A DNA stretch of 64,000 nt from Campylobacter estrildidarum (GCF_005406205.1 NZ_NXLZ01000005.1:1-64000), one strand, 5' to 3'. Counted from the first letter of the stretch, positions 50,308 through 59,368 are shown. The notes: generated from the letters alone by a model not told the origin. Translations and numbers: made by a program.

Positions 50308-50367
50308 TTATAAAATTGCATAAACGCAAATGCGTTAAAAAAGCAATATTTTATAAAGGATTTAATT

Positions 50368-52917
50368 ATGATGAGATCACTTTGGTCCGGAGTAAGCGGA
50401 CTTCAAGCACATCAAGTAGCTATGGACGTTGAGGGTAATAATATTTCTAACGTTAATACTACAGGTTTTAAGTATTCTCGTGCCGATTTTGGAACGATGT
50501 TTAGTCAAACAGTTAAAATTGCTACAACACCAACTGATGGTAGAGGCGGACAAAATCCACTTCAAATTGGACTAGGTGTTTCTGTAAGTTCAACCACAAG
50601 AATTCATTCTCAAGGATCAGTTCAAACTACAGATAAAAATACCGACGTTGCGATCAATGGAGATGGCTTTTTTATGGTAAGTGATGATGGTGGTTTGACA
50701 AATTACCTTACAAGAAGCGGGGATTTTAAACTTGATTCTCATGGAAACTTTGTTAATAATGCAGGTTATATTGTCCAAGGTTGGAATATAGACTGGAGTA
50801 CTCAAAGTATAGATTCTTCAAGAAGTCCGCAAAATATTTTTATCGATCCAGGTATGCATATCCCTGCAGCACAATCAACTGAAGTGGCTATCAAAGCAAA
50901 TCTTAATAGTGGTCTTAGCATAGGAACAGCAAGCAGACCATTGTATTCTTTAGATTCTATCCATGGATATAACAAAAAAACAGGTGAAACCAAAGATGAA
51001 AACGATACAGGCACAACTCAGTTTTATACCACTTCAAAAAATGCTATCGATGTAACTGAAAAAGGGGTTGATTGTGCTTCTTTATTTAATGCAAGTGGAA
51101 CAGGTCTAAATTTAAGAGATGGTCAAGGGATTTGGGTATCTTATGCGGATGCTAAATATGAAACTAATAAAGCAGGTATGAGTGCTTTTGATGAAAATAA
51201 TCATACAAATCAGACGGCAGCTTTTTGGGGAAATACAGATAATAAAGTTCATTTAAGTATAGTTTTAAATGGAGTAAAAATTGAAAATGAATCTATAGGA
51301 AGTATCGATGAAGCGGTAGCTTATATTAATTCTTTTACTGTTCCTAACGATAGCAGACCAGGAACAGGAGTTAAAGCTGTAAAAAGTAAAGATGGTAGCG
51401 GTATAGAATTTGTTAATGACAATTCAAACGGCACTACTGACAATATGAAAAATATCAATCTAACCGTTAATAAAGAAAACACAGCTGGTGAAATTTGGAC
51501 TGCAACTTGGACAGATGGAGCAGATGGAGCAGAAGGTAATTTTACATTTAAAAGTAATAAAACTGATGATAAAACCTTATGGACTGCAGAAACAGTAGCA
51601 GGAACAAATATAACAAAAGGTGGAGATACTAAAAAACAAGTTATCACTGCTCATAAGTATATCTATAGTTCTTCAGCTCAAGATCTTCCTCCTATGTATA
51701 ATCCTGATGGTGGAAATGGATATAAACCTGGAGCTGCTAATCAAGCTCCAACCGATCCTGCTTCTAAAAATTATTATAATGCTGTGCATGATGGAGCTTT
51801 GCTTAATACTGATGAAAGGGTATTTCATTCTACTGAAGATTTAAGAGAACTTTTGCAAAGAGATGCAAGATATGGGGTTGATTATGATGGAAGTGGAGAT
51901 TTTGCGGCATCTGATGTTAATGAAGGCGTTAAAGTAGTAGTCAATGATTCTGGTGCTTTTTCTATCACAAATCCTAATGAAACTAGCCAAAGTCCAAATT
52001 TATCAGCAGGTGGCCCAACTTTAGATTTTACCGCTCATAATATGAGTTTTAATGTAACTTCTTATACAGATAGTTTAGGTAAGGTAAGCACTAATGATGC
52101 TTTTACTAAGATCTTTAAAGGTCTTGATGGAGTTTTCCCTGCAGGAAACCAAGTAAAACAAAGCGAACTTTTAAAACTAAGTTCTTTTTCAGCTGGACTT
52201 GAAATTTATGACTCTTTAGGATCTAAACATACCTTAGAAGTGCAATTTGTAAAACAAAGCACCACTCAAGATGGAGGTAATGAATGGCAAATGATCATCC
52301 GTGTTCCAGAACCTGCCGAGATCAACACTACAGGTGAAGGTCCTAGTAACATCGTTGTAGGAACTGCAAGATTTAACAATGATGGATCTTTATCTTCTTA
52401 TAATCCAAGAACGTTAAATTTCTCACCAAACAATGGTGCAGCACCAAATCAACAAATCAAACTCAGCTTTGGAACAAGCGGAAGTAATGACGGCCTTGTA
52501 AGCTCAAACTCTGCTTCAGCTTTAACAAGTCAAGCAACTGATGGTTATACTTCAGGAAACTTAAAACCTGATGCACTTCGTGTAGATGATAAAGGAAATA
52601 TTTTAGGTGAATTTACAAACGGTATGACTTTTGCTGTAGCAAAAATGGCTATGGCTTCTGTGGCAAATAACTCAGGTCTTGAAGAAATCGGCGGAAACCT
52701 TTATAAGGTAACTGCAAATAGTGGGGATATCGTAGTAGGTGAAGCTGGAACAGGTGGTCGCGGTGATATGAAAACTTCAGCTCTTGAAATGTCAAACGTG
52801 GATTTGAGTCGTTCTTTAACAGAACTTATCATCATCCAAAGAGGTTATCAAGCAAACTCTAAAACGATTTCAACTAGTGATCAAATGCTTCAAACTTTGA
52901 TTCAGTTGAAACAATAA
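50368..52917 (+). CDS. flgE: Flagellar hook protein FlgE
   Basis: Structural subunit of the flagellar hook. It has 849 residues, the large form found in Campylobacter. The N-terminal rod/hook motif is SLWSGVSGLQAHQVAMDVEG followed by NNISNVNTTGFK, and the C-terminal one is SNVDLSRSLTELIIIQRGYQ and ANSKTISTSDQMLQTLIQLK. These two pair to form the hook core, while the variable centre (about 180-600) faces outward. It is exported by the type III flagellar apparatus. A hairpin follows the stop. Confidence 0.95.
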   Translation: MMRSLWSGVSGLQAHQVAMDVEGNNISNVNTTGFKYSRADFGTMFSQTVKIATTPTDGRGGQNPLQIGLGVSVSSTTRIHSQGSVQTTDKNTDVAINGDGFFMVSDDGGLTNYLTRSGDFKLDSHGNFVNNAGYIVQGWNIDWSTQSIDSSRSPQNIFIDPGMHIPAAQSTEVAIKANLNSGLSIGTASRPLYSLDSIHGYNKKTGETKDENDTGTTQFYTTSKNAIDVTEKGVDCASLFNASGTGLNLRDGQGIWVSYADAKYETNKAGMSAFDENNHTNQTAAFWGNTDNKVHLSIVLNGVKIENESIGSIDEAVAYINSFTVPNDSRPGTGVKAVKSKDGSGIEFVNDNSNGTTDNMKNINLTVNKENTAGEIWTATWTDGADGAEGNFTFKSNKTDDKTLWTAETVAGTNITKGGDTKKQVITAHKYIYSSSAQDLPPMYNPDGGNGYKPGAANQAPTDPASKNYYNAVHDGALLNTDERVFHSTEDLRELLQRDARYGVDYDGSGDFAASDVNEGVKVVVNDSGAFSITNPNETSQSPNLSAGGPTLDFTAHNMSFNVTSYTDSLGKVSTNDAFTKIFKGLDGVFPAGNQVKQSELLKLSSFSAGLEIYDSLGSKHTLEVQFVKQSTTQDGGNEWQMIIRVPEPAEINTTGEGPSNIVVGTARFNNDGSLSSYNPRTLNFSPNNGAAPNQQIKLSFGTSGSNDGLVSSNSASALTSQATDGYTSGNLKPDALRVDDKGNILGEFTNGMTFAVAKMAMASVANNSGLEEIGGNLYKVTANSGDIVVGEAGTGGRGDMKTSALEMSNVDLSRSLTELIIIQRGYQANSKTISTSDQMLQTLIQLKQ

Positions 52918-52946
52918 TTTTTATGATCTTTTTAATTCTTTATAAA

Positions 52947-52969
52947 TTTTCCCACTTTTTGTGGGAAAA
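52947..52969 (+). terminator. Stem-loop after flgE
   Basis: A perfect nine-base inverted repeat (TTTTCCCAC / GTGGGAAAA) around a five-T loop, 30 bases after the flgE stop. No T run follows, so it may act as a transcript end stabiliser. Confidence 0.6.
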
Positions 52970-53059
52970 CTCGCTTATGAGAGCAAATCTTGCTTTACAA
53001 GTCTATTTTGGTAGATTTGTAATACTGGATTAGACTTGACTGCCTTCAAGATTATTGCT

Positions 53060-53083
53060 AACTCGCTCTTTTTTGAGTGAGTT
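53060..53083. terminator. Second stem-loop in the flgE-queF spacer
   Basis: AACTCGCTC and GAGTGAGTT pair over nine bases with one G-U wobble around a six-T loop. It is a possible terminator or a remnant of a lost transcription unit. Confidence 0.4.
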
Positions 53084-53238
53084 GCAATTAATTTTGAAAA
53101 TTATCAAATTTAGAATTTATCTTTTTTAGAATTTATTCTTAAAAACTATCCTTACTTAATACAAGTTAAGATTTTAAATTTTTGCAAGAATGAAATTTGC
53201 TATAATTTGAATTTTTAATTTATCACAAGGAAAAATAA

Positions 53239-53628
53239 ATGCGTTATGGCGAAAAAGAAATCAAAGAATTTAATGTAGATAATATGGAAATTTGGCCTAA
53301 TGATGCTAAAAATGACTATATCATAAAGATCACTTTACCTGAATTCATGTGCTGTTGTCCTAGGAGTGGTTATCCTGATTTTGCGACAATATATCTTGAG
53401 TATATGCCAGATAAATTTGTGGTAGAACTTAAGGCTATAAAACTTTATATCAATACTTTCATGCATAGAAATGTTTCACATGAAGCAAGTATCAATGAAA
53501 TTTACAGCACCTTAAAAGACAAACTCAAGCCAAAATGGATCAAAGTTGTAGGGGATTTCAATCCACGCGGAAATGTGCATACAGTTATAGAATGTCGCAG
53601 TGATATGGTGGTGCCTAAAAATGAGTAA
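53239..53628 (+). CDS. queF: NADPH-dependent 7-cyano-7-deazaguanine reductase
   Basis: Reduces preQ0 to preQ1 in queuosine synthesis, the step after QueC. It has 129 residues, the short single-domain (type I, tunnel-fold) form. The catalytic Cys (about 40) and Asp (about 47) lie in CCCPRSGYPDFA. The QueF signature is seen as VELKAIKLYINTF with the substrate-binding Glu. Confidence 0.94.
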   Translation: MRYGEKEIKEFNVDNMEIWPNDAKNDYIIKITLPEFMCCCPRSGYPDFATIYLEYMPDKFVVELKAIKLYINTFMHRNVSHEASINEIYSTLKDKLKPKWIKVVGDFNPRGNVHTVIECRSDMVVPKNE

Positions 53629-53760
53629 AATATTCACAATTCTTAGCAAAAACTAAAAATTTGTGTTTAAAAATTATGATATTAAATATTAAAATTATAT
53701 AATTAATATAATCTAAAATATTGTTTAGATTATAATATTAAATATTTTAAAGGAAAAAAT

Positions 53761-54405
53761 ATGAAAAAGACATTATTAAGCGTAGCTGTTGGCACTTGTT
53801 TATTTACAAATTTGGCTTTAGCTGATGAAAATTCAGGCTTTTTTATGGGAATGGATGCGGCTTGGATACATACTCAAGTAAAAGGGGATCTCAAGCACAA
53901 TAAAACGGGTTTAACTTTTAATGGAGATGTGTCAGGTAATCTTCCAGCTTTTGGTTTAAGAGCAGGCTATCGTTTCAATGAATCACATAGAATTTATGCC
54001 GCTTATAATTATTCTGATGAATTTAATGATTTGATTAAAACTCCAAGAATTCAAATAGAGGGTGATTTTACTACACATAAGTTTTTATTGGGTTATGATT
54101 TTACTCCAAAACTTTTTGAAAAAACAAGAGCGGTTTTGGGTGTATATTCTGGATATGCAAAAACCAATATTGATCTTAAAACAACATTTTTATCTTTATC
54201 TCAAGACTTTGATGGTTTTGTTTATGGAGCTAAAATCGGTGCTATATACGAGCTAACTCCACGTAATGAAATAGAATTGGGTTTTAAAGCAGAACAAATA
54301 AACTATAATTCTAGAAATTTTCATACAAGTAAAATCGGATCCAATTTTTATGATCCTACACAAAGAAATTACGGGATATATTTAGGTTATGCCTATAAAT
54401 TCTAA
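53761..54405 (+). CDS. Outer membrane beta-barrel protein
   Basis: Likely an eight-stranded OmpA/OmpW-like barrel; the function is unknown. It has 214 residues: a signal peptide (about 1-21, ending LALADE), then alternating hydrophobic strands (GFFMGMDAAW, AFGLRAGYRF, HRIYAAYNYS), and a terminal strand GIYLGYAYKF ending in Phe, the signal for BamA. It is equivalent to Cj1721c. Its last 17 bases overlap the next gene. An AT-rich promoter with TATAAT-like boxes precedes it. Confidence 0.82.
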   Translation: MKKTLLSVAVGTCLFTNLALADENSGFFMGMDAAWIHTQVKGDLKHNKTGLTFNGDVSGNLPAFGLRAGYRFNESHRIYAAYNYSDEFNDLIKTPRIQIEGDFTTHKFLLGYDFTPKLFEKTRAVLGVYSGYAKTNIDLKTTFLSLSQDFDGFVYGAKIGAIYELTPRNEIELGFKAEQINYNSRNFHTSKIGSNFYDPTQRNYGIYLGYAYKF

Positions 54406-55369
54406 GCGAAAAAATGTCGCTTTTTTAGGTGCCGGATCTATAGCAAATAAGATCGCACCTATGTTAAAACAAGCAGGATTTCACCCTTATGCGGTGGGAT
54501 CCTTAAGCCGTGCGAAGGATTTTGCCTTGATGCACGGTTTTGAAAAATTTTATACAAATTATGAAGAATTACTCAAAGATCAAAATATCGATCTTGTTTA
54601 TATCAATACTCCGCATTCTTTGCACTATGAGCATATAAAACTTTGCCTTGAAAATCATAAAAATGTTCTTTGTGAAAAATCTTTTACCTTAAATTTCAAA
54701 CAGGCTAAAGAGCTTGTGGAATTAGCAAGAGCTAAAAATTTACTTTTGGCTGAAGCTATTTGGACACGTTATATGCCTTATATAGACATAATCAAAGATC
54801 TTTTAGCTAAAGATTTGATCGGTGAAATAGTCAGTATAGAGGCAAATTTAGCTTACAATGTCAAACATAAAAACCGCATAACAAGTTTAGAGCTTGGAGG
54901 CGGTGCCTTACTCGATGTAGGAGTTTATACGCTTAATTTCGCACTTAGTTTTTTAAAAGATGAAATTAAAAATGTGATCGCAACTTGTAAAAAAATGCCT
55001 AGCGGTGTGGATGAAAGTAATGGGATTATTTTGGAATTTGACACAGGTGCTTTTGCTTTTTTAAATTCAAGCGTAACTGCTATAAGTGATAGAAAAGGCG
55101 TTATAAATGGAACGAAAGGTTATATTTGTGTCGATAATATCAACAATCCTAGTCTTATAAAAGTTTATGATAAGGAAAGAAAGTTGATAAAAGATTGTGT
55201 AGTGCCGACTCAAATCAATGGCTTTGAGTATGAATTTCAAGCCTGTTTTAAAGCTTTAGAGCAAAATAAAATAGAATGCGATGCAATGAATCATGAAGAA
55301 ATCTTAAAAATGATGAATTTGATGGATAGAGTGCGTGAAAAAATGGGTGTGAAATTTACCAGTGAGTGA
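54389..55369 (+). CDS. Gfo/Idh/MocA-family NAD(P)-dependent oxidoreductase
   Basis: Acts on a sugar, inositol or related compound; the substrate is unknown. It has 326 residues. The N-terminal Rossmann fold has FLGAGSIANKIAPML, and the family motif CEKSFTLN (the EKP-like lysine) lies about residue 92-99. The C-terminal domain has the catalytic-type GGGALLDVGVYTLNF. The ATG chosen lies inside the end of the outer membrane protein gene; no other good start is present. The overlap suggests the two are translated together. Confidence 0.85.
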   Translation: MPINSKRKNVAFLGAGSIANKIAPMLKQAGFHPYAVGSLSRAKDFALMHGFEKFYTNYEELLKDQNIDLVYINTPHSLHYEHIKLCLENHKNVLCEKSFTLNFKQAKELVELARAKNLLLAEAIWTRYMPYIDIIKDLLAKDLIGEIVSIEANLAYNVKHKNRITSLELGGGALLDVGVYTLNFALSFLKDEIKNVIATCKKMPSGVDESNGIILEFDTGAFAFLNSSVTAISDRKGVINGTKGYICVDNINNPSLIKVYDKERKLIKDCVVPTQINGFEYEFQACFKALEQNKIECDAMNHEEILKMMNLMDRVREKMGVKFTSE

Positions 55370-55999
55370 TCAACCACCACCAATAAAATATTTTTCTACA
55401 TCATCAAGCAATTTTTCACAAATTCTTGATTCTGTACTTTTTTCAACAACGAGATTGATATAAGTCTTTGTATCTCTAAAACTTCCAGCTGATTTTGAAT
55501 TTTCGCGAGTGAGTTTTTGATTGTCTTTTGTGTATTCTATAACGATATTAAATTTAAGCGCAGCACTCGCTTCGCCTAAATTGGTTTTAATCAAAACATT
55601 CATTTGGGAAGCTTTGGTTAGAGTTGCTTGAGTTTTATTGATAATCTCTTTAAAGCGTTGGCAAGAACGAACCAAAGAAGAGATGAATTTATTATCAAGC
55701 CCTTCATAAGCAACTTTGAGTTTATTTTTGATATCTTTAGTGCTTTCTTTTTCAGGAGCGACAAAAACCATATAAAAACCATTTTTAATTTGAACATTGT
55801 CGCTTTTTGCATCACGTCCGCTAGACATTACCTTGACATAAATTGCATTATCAAGATAGACACGATCGATCATAGGACCATAAATTTCATATTCTTTTTT
55901 ACGAACGATAACTTCTCTTGCTAGAACATTGAGCTTGACATTAGCTTCATGGATTATTGGTTCCATTTCTTTTTTGATTTCAAGTAATTCTTTTAACAT
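55370..55999 (-). CDS. Conserved hypothetical protein
   Basis: I recognise no domain. It has 209 residues, soluble, with no signal peptide and no membrane helix. The N-terminal 35 residues look like a coiled coil (LLEIKKEMEPIIHEANVK); the rest is mixed, Lys-rich and ends in three Gly. It converges on the oxidoreductase gene with no gap. The place matches Cj1720 of C. jejuni, so the gene is conserved and probably real. Confidence 0.7.
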   Translation of the reverse strand: MLKELLEIKKEMEPIIHEANVKLNVLAREVIVRKKEYEIYGPMIDRVYLDNAIYVKVMSSGRDAKSDNVQIKNGFYMVFVAPEKESTKDIKNKLKVAYEGLDNKFISSLVRSCQRFKEIINKTQATLTKASQMNVLIKTNLGEASAALKFNIVIEYTKDNQKLTRENSKSAGSFRDTKTYINLVVEKSTESRICEKLLDDVEKYFIGGG

Positions 56000-56186
56000 A
56001 AAAAAAATCCTTCTTTTGTTAAATACTTCTATAACTGATTTTGAAATATTCCTAAAAATATCAAAATATTAAAAAGTTTTGTATTAATTATATCACATTT
56101 ATTTTTACGAACTAATTTACTATATCGTTTTTATGAGAATTTATTTTATACCTAGAAAAGCTTGTAAAGGTTAAAATTATAAAAAA

Positions 56187-56262
56187 TGGTGGCTCCGATT
56201 GGACTTGAACCAACGACCACTACCATGTCAAGGTAGTGCTCTACCAACTGAGCTACGGAACC
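56187..56262 (-). tRNA. tRNA-Val (anticodon GAC)
   Basis: A complete cloverleaf on the minus strand. Acceptor GGTTCCG pairs with CGGAGCC (one G-U), the anticodon stem CTACC/GGTAG holds loop TTGACAT, and the T-arm has GGTTCAAGTCC. CCA is encoded. It is 76 bases long. Confidence 0.95.
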
Positions 56263-56264
56263 AA

Positions 56265-56340
56265 TGGTGGAGCATAGCGGGTTCGAACCGCTGACCCCAA
56301 CGCTGCCAGCGTTGTGCTCTCCCAGCTGAGCTAATGCCCC
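56265..56340 (-). tRNA. tRNA-Ala (anticodon GGC)
   Basis: A complete cloverleaf on the minus strand, two bases from the Val tRNA. Acceptor GGGGCAT pairs with ATGCTCC (one wobble), anticodon stem CAACG/CGTTG holds loop CTGGCAG, and the T-arm has GGTTCGAACC. CCA is encoded. Confidence 0.95.
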
Positions 56341-56495
56341 TTAAAAATTTGAATTATAATAAAATATTACTTTTTTTTGCCTGAAAATTTAAGTGAAAAT
56401 TAAATTTTTATGATTTTTATCGGATTAAGATTTCTTTTTGGTTTAATTCTAATTGTTTAGAATAATAGAAATATTTTACCAAAACCAGTAATATT

Positions 56496-56583
56496 TGGCA
56501 GACAGGAAGGGATTCGAACCCTCGAAAGCTTGCACTTTACACGCGTTCCAGGCGTGCTCCTTCAACCGCTCGGACACCTGTCT
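56496..56583 (-). tRNA. tRNA-Ser (anticodon GGA)
   Basis: 88 bases with the long variable arm of class II tRNAs. Acceptor AGACAGG pairs exactly with CCTGTCT, discriminator G, CCA encoded. Anticodon stem CACGC/GCGTG holds loop CTGGAAC. Confidence 0.94.
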
Positions 56584-56665
56584 AAAAGCGTTATTATAGC
56601 TAAAATTTTCTATGATAAAGAAAAATTTTAGAAAAAAAAGTTATAATTTTGACTTAAAAACTTTT

Positions 56666-56742
56666 GTCAGGGTAGCTCAGCTGGTTAGAGCGCTGGTCTC
56701 ATAAGCCGGAGGTCGGGAGTTCAAGTCTCCCCCTTGACACCA
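56666..56742 (+). tRNA. tRNA-Met (anticodon CAT), probably elongator
   Basis: Acceptor GTCAGGG pairs with CCTTGAC (one G-U), anticodon loop CTCATAA, T-arm GGGAGTTCAAGTCTCCC, CCA encoded. The 1-72 base pair is intact and the three G-C pairs of the initiator anticodon stem are missing, so it is not the initiator. A lysidine-modified Ile2 tRNA would also show CAT and cannot be excluded by eye. A TATAAT at 56642-56647 is its likely promoter. Confidence 0.88.
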
Positions 56743-56860
56743 TTTAAATCTACATTTATACAATCATGTGTGATTTTTTTAGGATTTTGGTAATTTTTTG
56801 TTTGCAATGTTTTATAAATATTGATTCATTTTATATAGTTTTGCTTGTTTTTAGATAATT

Positions 56861-56866
56861 TATACT
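56861..56866 (+). promoter_or_regulatory. -10 box immediately upstream of the RelE/ParE-like gene
   Basis: TATACT ends only 12 bases before the start codon, so the transcript would begin about 5-7 bases before ATG. No purine-rich ribosome binding site lies between them. If correct the message is nearly leaderless. Confidence 0.45.
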
Positions 56867-56878
56867 AAAAAATACCCA

Positions 56879-57193
56879 ATGGAAAAAAATATCATTTTAG
56901 AAAATAATTTATATTTAGAAAAATTTTTCTCACATTTAAAAATAGATAAAGAATTGGTTTATAAAATCATTTGTGAAAATACAAAAACTTTTATTTATCA
57001 AACTCCGCATAAAATAAAACAAGTTAAAGATTGTAAATATAAAAATAAAACGATTTATGAGTACAAACTAAAACTGCCTAAGCAAGCTTATCGTTTGGCG
57101 TATATTTTTGATGGAGATGATATTAGGATTTTTTATATTTCCAAGACTTTGATTAAGGCTGATTTTACAAAAGAAATAGCAAAAGTAGTGTAA
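56879..57193 (+). CDS. Putative RelE/ParE-superfamily toxin-like protein
   Basis: 104 residues. The second half, TIYEYKLKLPKQAYRLAYIF followed by DGDDIRIFYISKTLIKADF, has the strand pattern of RelE/ParE/HigB mRNA-interferase folds (Tyr-Glu ... Arg-x-x-Tyr ... Ile-x-Ile ...). Catalytic residues of a known toxin cannot be assigned with certainty. It lacks a visible ribosome site and has a very short leader. The stop shares one base with the next start (TAATG), so the two genes are coupled. A toxin-antitoxin pair is possible but the partner has no clear antitoxin domain. In C. jejuni the leuABCD genes occupy this stretch. Confidence 0.6.
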   Translation: MEKNIILENNLYLEKFFSHLKIDKELVYKIICENTKTFIYQTPHKIKQVKDCKYKNKTIYEYKLKLPKQAYRLAYIFDGDDIRIFYISKTLIKADFTKEIAKVV

Positions 57194-57468
57194 TGATACA
57201 AAATAAAGATTTTATTCAAATTTGTTTTAAAAATTTAAAGCAAATTGATCCCTTGGATATTTTAATTTTTCAAACTTCAAAAAAAGACAGAGCTATAAAA
57301 GTTCAAAAAATATCAGATGAAAGATTCAATGTTTTTGAGGAAGGTTTCTTTTGTAAAGAATTTTTAAATTTGGATGATAAAGAACTCAAAAAAATTCTAA
57401 AGCAACTTCAAAAAATAGAATTTCCAAGATCGAATCAACTTTGGCTGAAAATAGTTAAAAATAAATAA
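57193..57468 (+). CDS. Hypothetical protein coupled to the RelE/ParE-like gene
   Basis: 91 residues, not recognised. It has no membrane helix or signal peptide, is basic (many Lys), and has a predicted helical centre (LDDKELKKILKQLQKIEF). No helix-turn-helix or ribbon-helix-helix DNA-binding motif is evident, so a role as antitoxin is only suggested by its position. Translation probably restarts at the overlapping TAATG. Confidence 0.6.
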   Translation: MIQNKDFIQICFKNLKQIDPLDILIFQTSKKDRAIKVQKISDERFNVFEEGFFCKEFLNLDDKELKKILKQLQKIEFPRSNQLWLKIVKNK

Positions 57469-57547
57469 TAAACATATAATTATAATTAAGGCTATTTAAA
57501 TTTTTAGATATTAAAACAATTTTGTTTTTATATCAAGAATAATAAGC

Positions 57548-57655
57548 TTATTTTGAATTTGATTTATCTTTAAAAATCACCCAAGCCATTCCAAAAAAAC
57601 CAACAATTACAACAATAGATACAAAAATAATTTCAAAAATATCTAAACTTGTCAA
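57548..57655 (-). CDS. Small single-span membrane protein downstream of rlmN
   Basis: 35 residues from a TTG overlapping the rlmN stop (TTGA). It has a short polar N terminus, one hydrophobic helix (about residues 6-28, [20 protein letters not shown]) and a polar KDKSNSK tail. The compact helix-plus-tail layout and the overlap with rlmN argue that it is a real gene; a similar small protein is annotated here in C. jejuni (Cj1714), as I recall. Function unknown. Confidence 0.6.
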   Translation of the reverse strand: MTSLDIFEIIFVSIVVIVGFFGMAWVIFKDKSNSK

Positions 57656-58722
57656 GATGTTTTTATCCTTTCTTTTAATTGTCCACAAGCGGCCGAAATA
57701 TCAAGTCCTTTGCTCTCTCTTATGGTGCAAGTTACGCCTTTTTGGCTGAGTAAATCTTGAAATTTGATAGCATTTTCTAATTTAGGACGCTGGTATAAAC
57801 TTCCTTCGTGTGGATTAAAAAGTATTAAATTGACTTTTGCTTTAATACCATTTAGAAGTTTGACTAATTCTTTAGCGTGCTCGATTTTGTCATTAATACC
57901 ATCGATCAAGAGATACTCAAACATAACTCTTTTTCTTTGATCTATAGGAAATTTTCTTACAGCTTCCATTATCGTAGCTATGTTGTAAGCTTTATTGATC
58001 GGCATTAATTCTGTGCGAAGTTCATCATTTACCGCATGGAGCGATATGGCAAGAAGTACTCCTAAATTCATTTCTCCCAGCTCTTTGATTTGTTTAGCTA
58101 GACCACTTGTGCTGATGGTTTGCCTACGGGGACTGATGGCTAAGCCGTCGTTACAAGAGAGTATTTTAACAGCTTTAGCGACATTTTTAAGATTATCAAG
58201 TGGTTCTCCCATACCCATATAAACTATATTGATTCTTCTTTCATAGGGAATTTGATTGTCTTTTTTTATGTAAAGAATTTGGGCAACTATTTCACCTGCA
58301 CTAAGATTTCTTTTAAGCCCTCCTTTTGCAGTTAGACAAAAACTACATCCACTTTTACAACCTACTTGAGATGAGACGCAGATTGTAAATTTTGCATGAG
58401 CTATTCTTTTACCTTTTTCGTCAAATTTTTCTTTTTTCATAGGTAGCAAAACACTTTCTATACGTAAGCCATCTTTTAATTCAAAAAGATATTTTATACT
58501 TCCATCTTTACTTTTTTCTTTGAAAATACATTTTAAGGCATCAAAATAATAGCTTTTATTCAATTCTTCTCTCAAATTTTTAGGTAAAGAACTCATTTCT
58601 AAGAAGTTATCGGCATATTTTTGATAAATCCATTGATAAATTTGTTTCACACGAAACATTGGTTGAATTTTATCTTCTAATTCTTCAGGAAGAAAATCTA
58701 AAATATTAATCAAATTTTGCAA
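57652..58722 (-). CDS. rlmN: Dual-specificity 23S rRNA/tRNA adenine-C2 methyltransferase RlmN
   Basis: Radical SAM enzyme that methylates A2503 of 23S rRNA and A37 of some tRNAs. It has 356 residues. The iron-sulfur motif is CKSGCSFC (about 122-129), with QVGC just before it. MGMGEPLDN and the substrate-methyl-carrying Cys near the C terminus (ISAACGQL) are present. The protein has normal length and all key cysteines. Confidence 0.95.
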   Translation of the reverse strand: MQNLINILDFLPEELEDKIQPMFRVKQIYQWIYQKYADNFLEMSSLPKNLREELNKSYYFDALKCIFKEKSKDGSIKYLFELKDGLRIESVLLPMKKEKFDEKGKRIAHAKFTICVSSQVGCKSGCSFCLTAKGGLKRNLSAGEIVAQILYIKKDNQIPYERRINIVYMGMGEPLDNLKNVAKAVKILSCNDGLAISPRRQTISTSGLAKQIKELGEMNLGVLLAISLHAVNDELRTELMPINKAYNIATIMEAVRKFPIDQRKRVMFEYLLIDGINDKIEHAKELVKLLNGIKAKVNLILFNPHEGSLYQRPKLENAIKFQDLLSQKGVTCTIRESKGLDISAACGQLKERIKTS

Positions 58723-58735
58723 ATAGATTTCCTTG

Positions 58736-59281
58736 TTAAATATAATGATTTTCTTTTAGATAGCTTTCTAATTTTTCTTTAGCTTTTTTATGATTTTTTA
58801 GAAAATCTTCATGTGCGTTTTCATTGCAAAAATTTGTTGCACATAAAATACATTTTGCTGAAATATTGAATTTTTTAGCGACGCTAAAAACAGCAAAAGC
58901 TTCCATATTTTCAAAATCTAGTCCAAAATCAGCCAATTTTTTAGCAGCAGAAGAATTTTGACAAATATAATTTGAAGAGTTAATTTTATAAGATGTTTCC
59001 TGTGAAACATTTTTAATATTTGATTCAAAACTAATCTCATTAAGTGCCGGAGTATAAAAATTTTCACTGATTTGGGAATATTCTACATTGAAAACATGAG
59101 AACTTTCATAAATGCCAAAAATTTCTCCTTTATCATAAATTCCGCAGCTTCCTATAAAGATTAAATTATCTGGTTTTTCTTTAATGCAAAGTTCGGTTAA
59201 ATTAATACCTGATTCTATGAGACCGACTCCTATACTGTTAGCAAAAGAAAAATTTTCATTACCACCTGCACAAACTATCAT
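58736..59281 (-). CDS. Nucleoside phosphorylase-like protein
   Basis: 181 residues with features of the purine/uridine phosphorylase family: [10 protein letters not shown] at the N terminus, [13 protein letters not shown] (phosphate/ribose loop) and the signature [16 protein letters not shown] (about 129-144, the Glu-Met-Glu ribose contacts). It is shorter than MTA/SAH nucleosidase (about 230), so substrate and activity are uncertain. It lies just upstream of rlmN on the same strand, as Cj1712 does, and is divergent from ksgA. Confidence 0.7.
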   Translation of the reverse strand: MIVCAGGNENFSFANSIGVGLIESGINLTELCIKEKPDNLIFIGSCGIYDKGEIFGIYESSHVFNVEYSQISENFYTPALNEISFESNIKNVSQETSYKINSSNYICQNSSAAKKLADFGLDFENMEAFAVFSVAKKFNISAKCILCATNFCNENAHEDFLKNHKKAKEKLESYLKENHYI

Positions 59282-59368
59282 TAATTTCTATCCTTTTAAA
59301 TATTTTTAGAGAATTTTATCCAAATAAGACTTAAAATTAAGAATTCTTAGGTAAAATAAAAAGTTATT

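Larger units (their letters stand above)
52918..53238. other. Non-coding spacer between flgE and queF
   Basis: No credible gene is seen in this 321-base stretch. It holds two stem-loops (listed separately), an 18-codon frame from about 52978 that I do not trust, and an AT-rich leader with AAGGAA before queF. In C. jejuni this position carries methionine genes (metA, metB) and a periplasmic protein gene, none of which leave a recognisable trace. Confidence 0.55.

Noticed and set aside
51321-51647. Minus-strand frame of 108 codons inside flgE
   Set aside because: It is antisense to the variable centre of the hook protein, Val/Leu/Ser-rich, with no support for expression.
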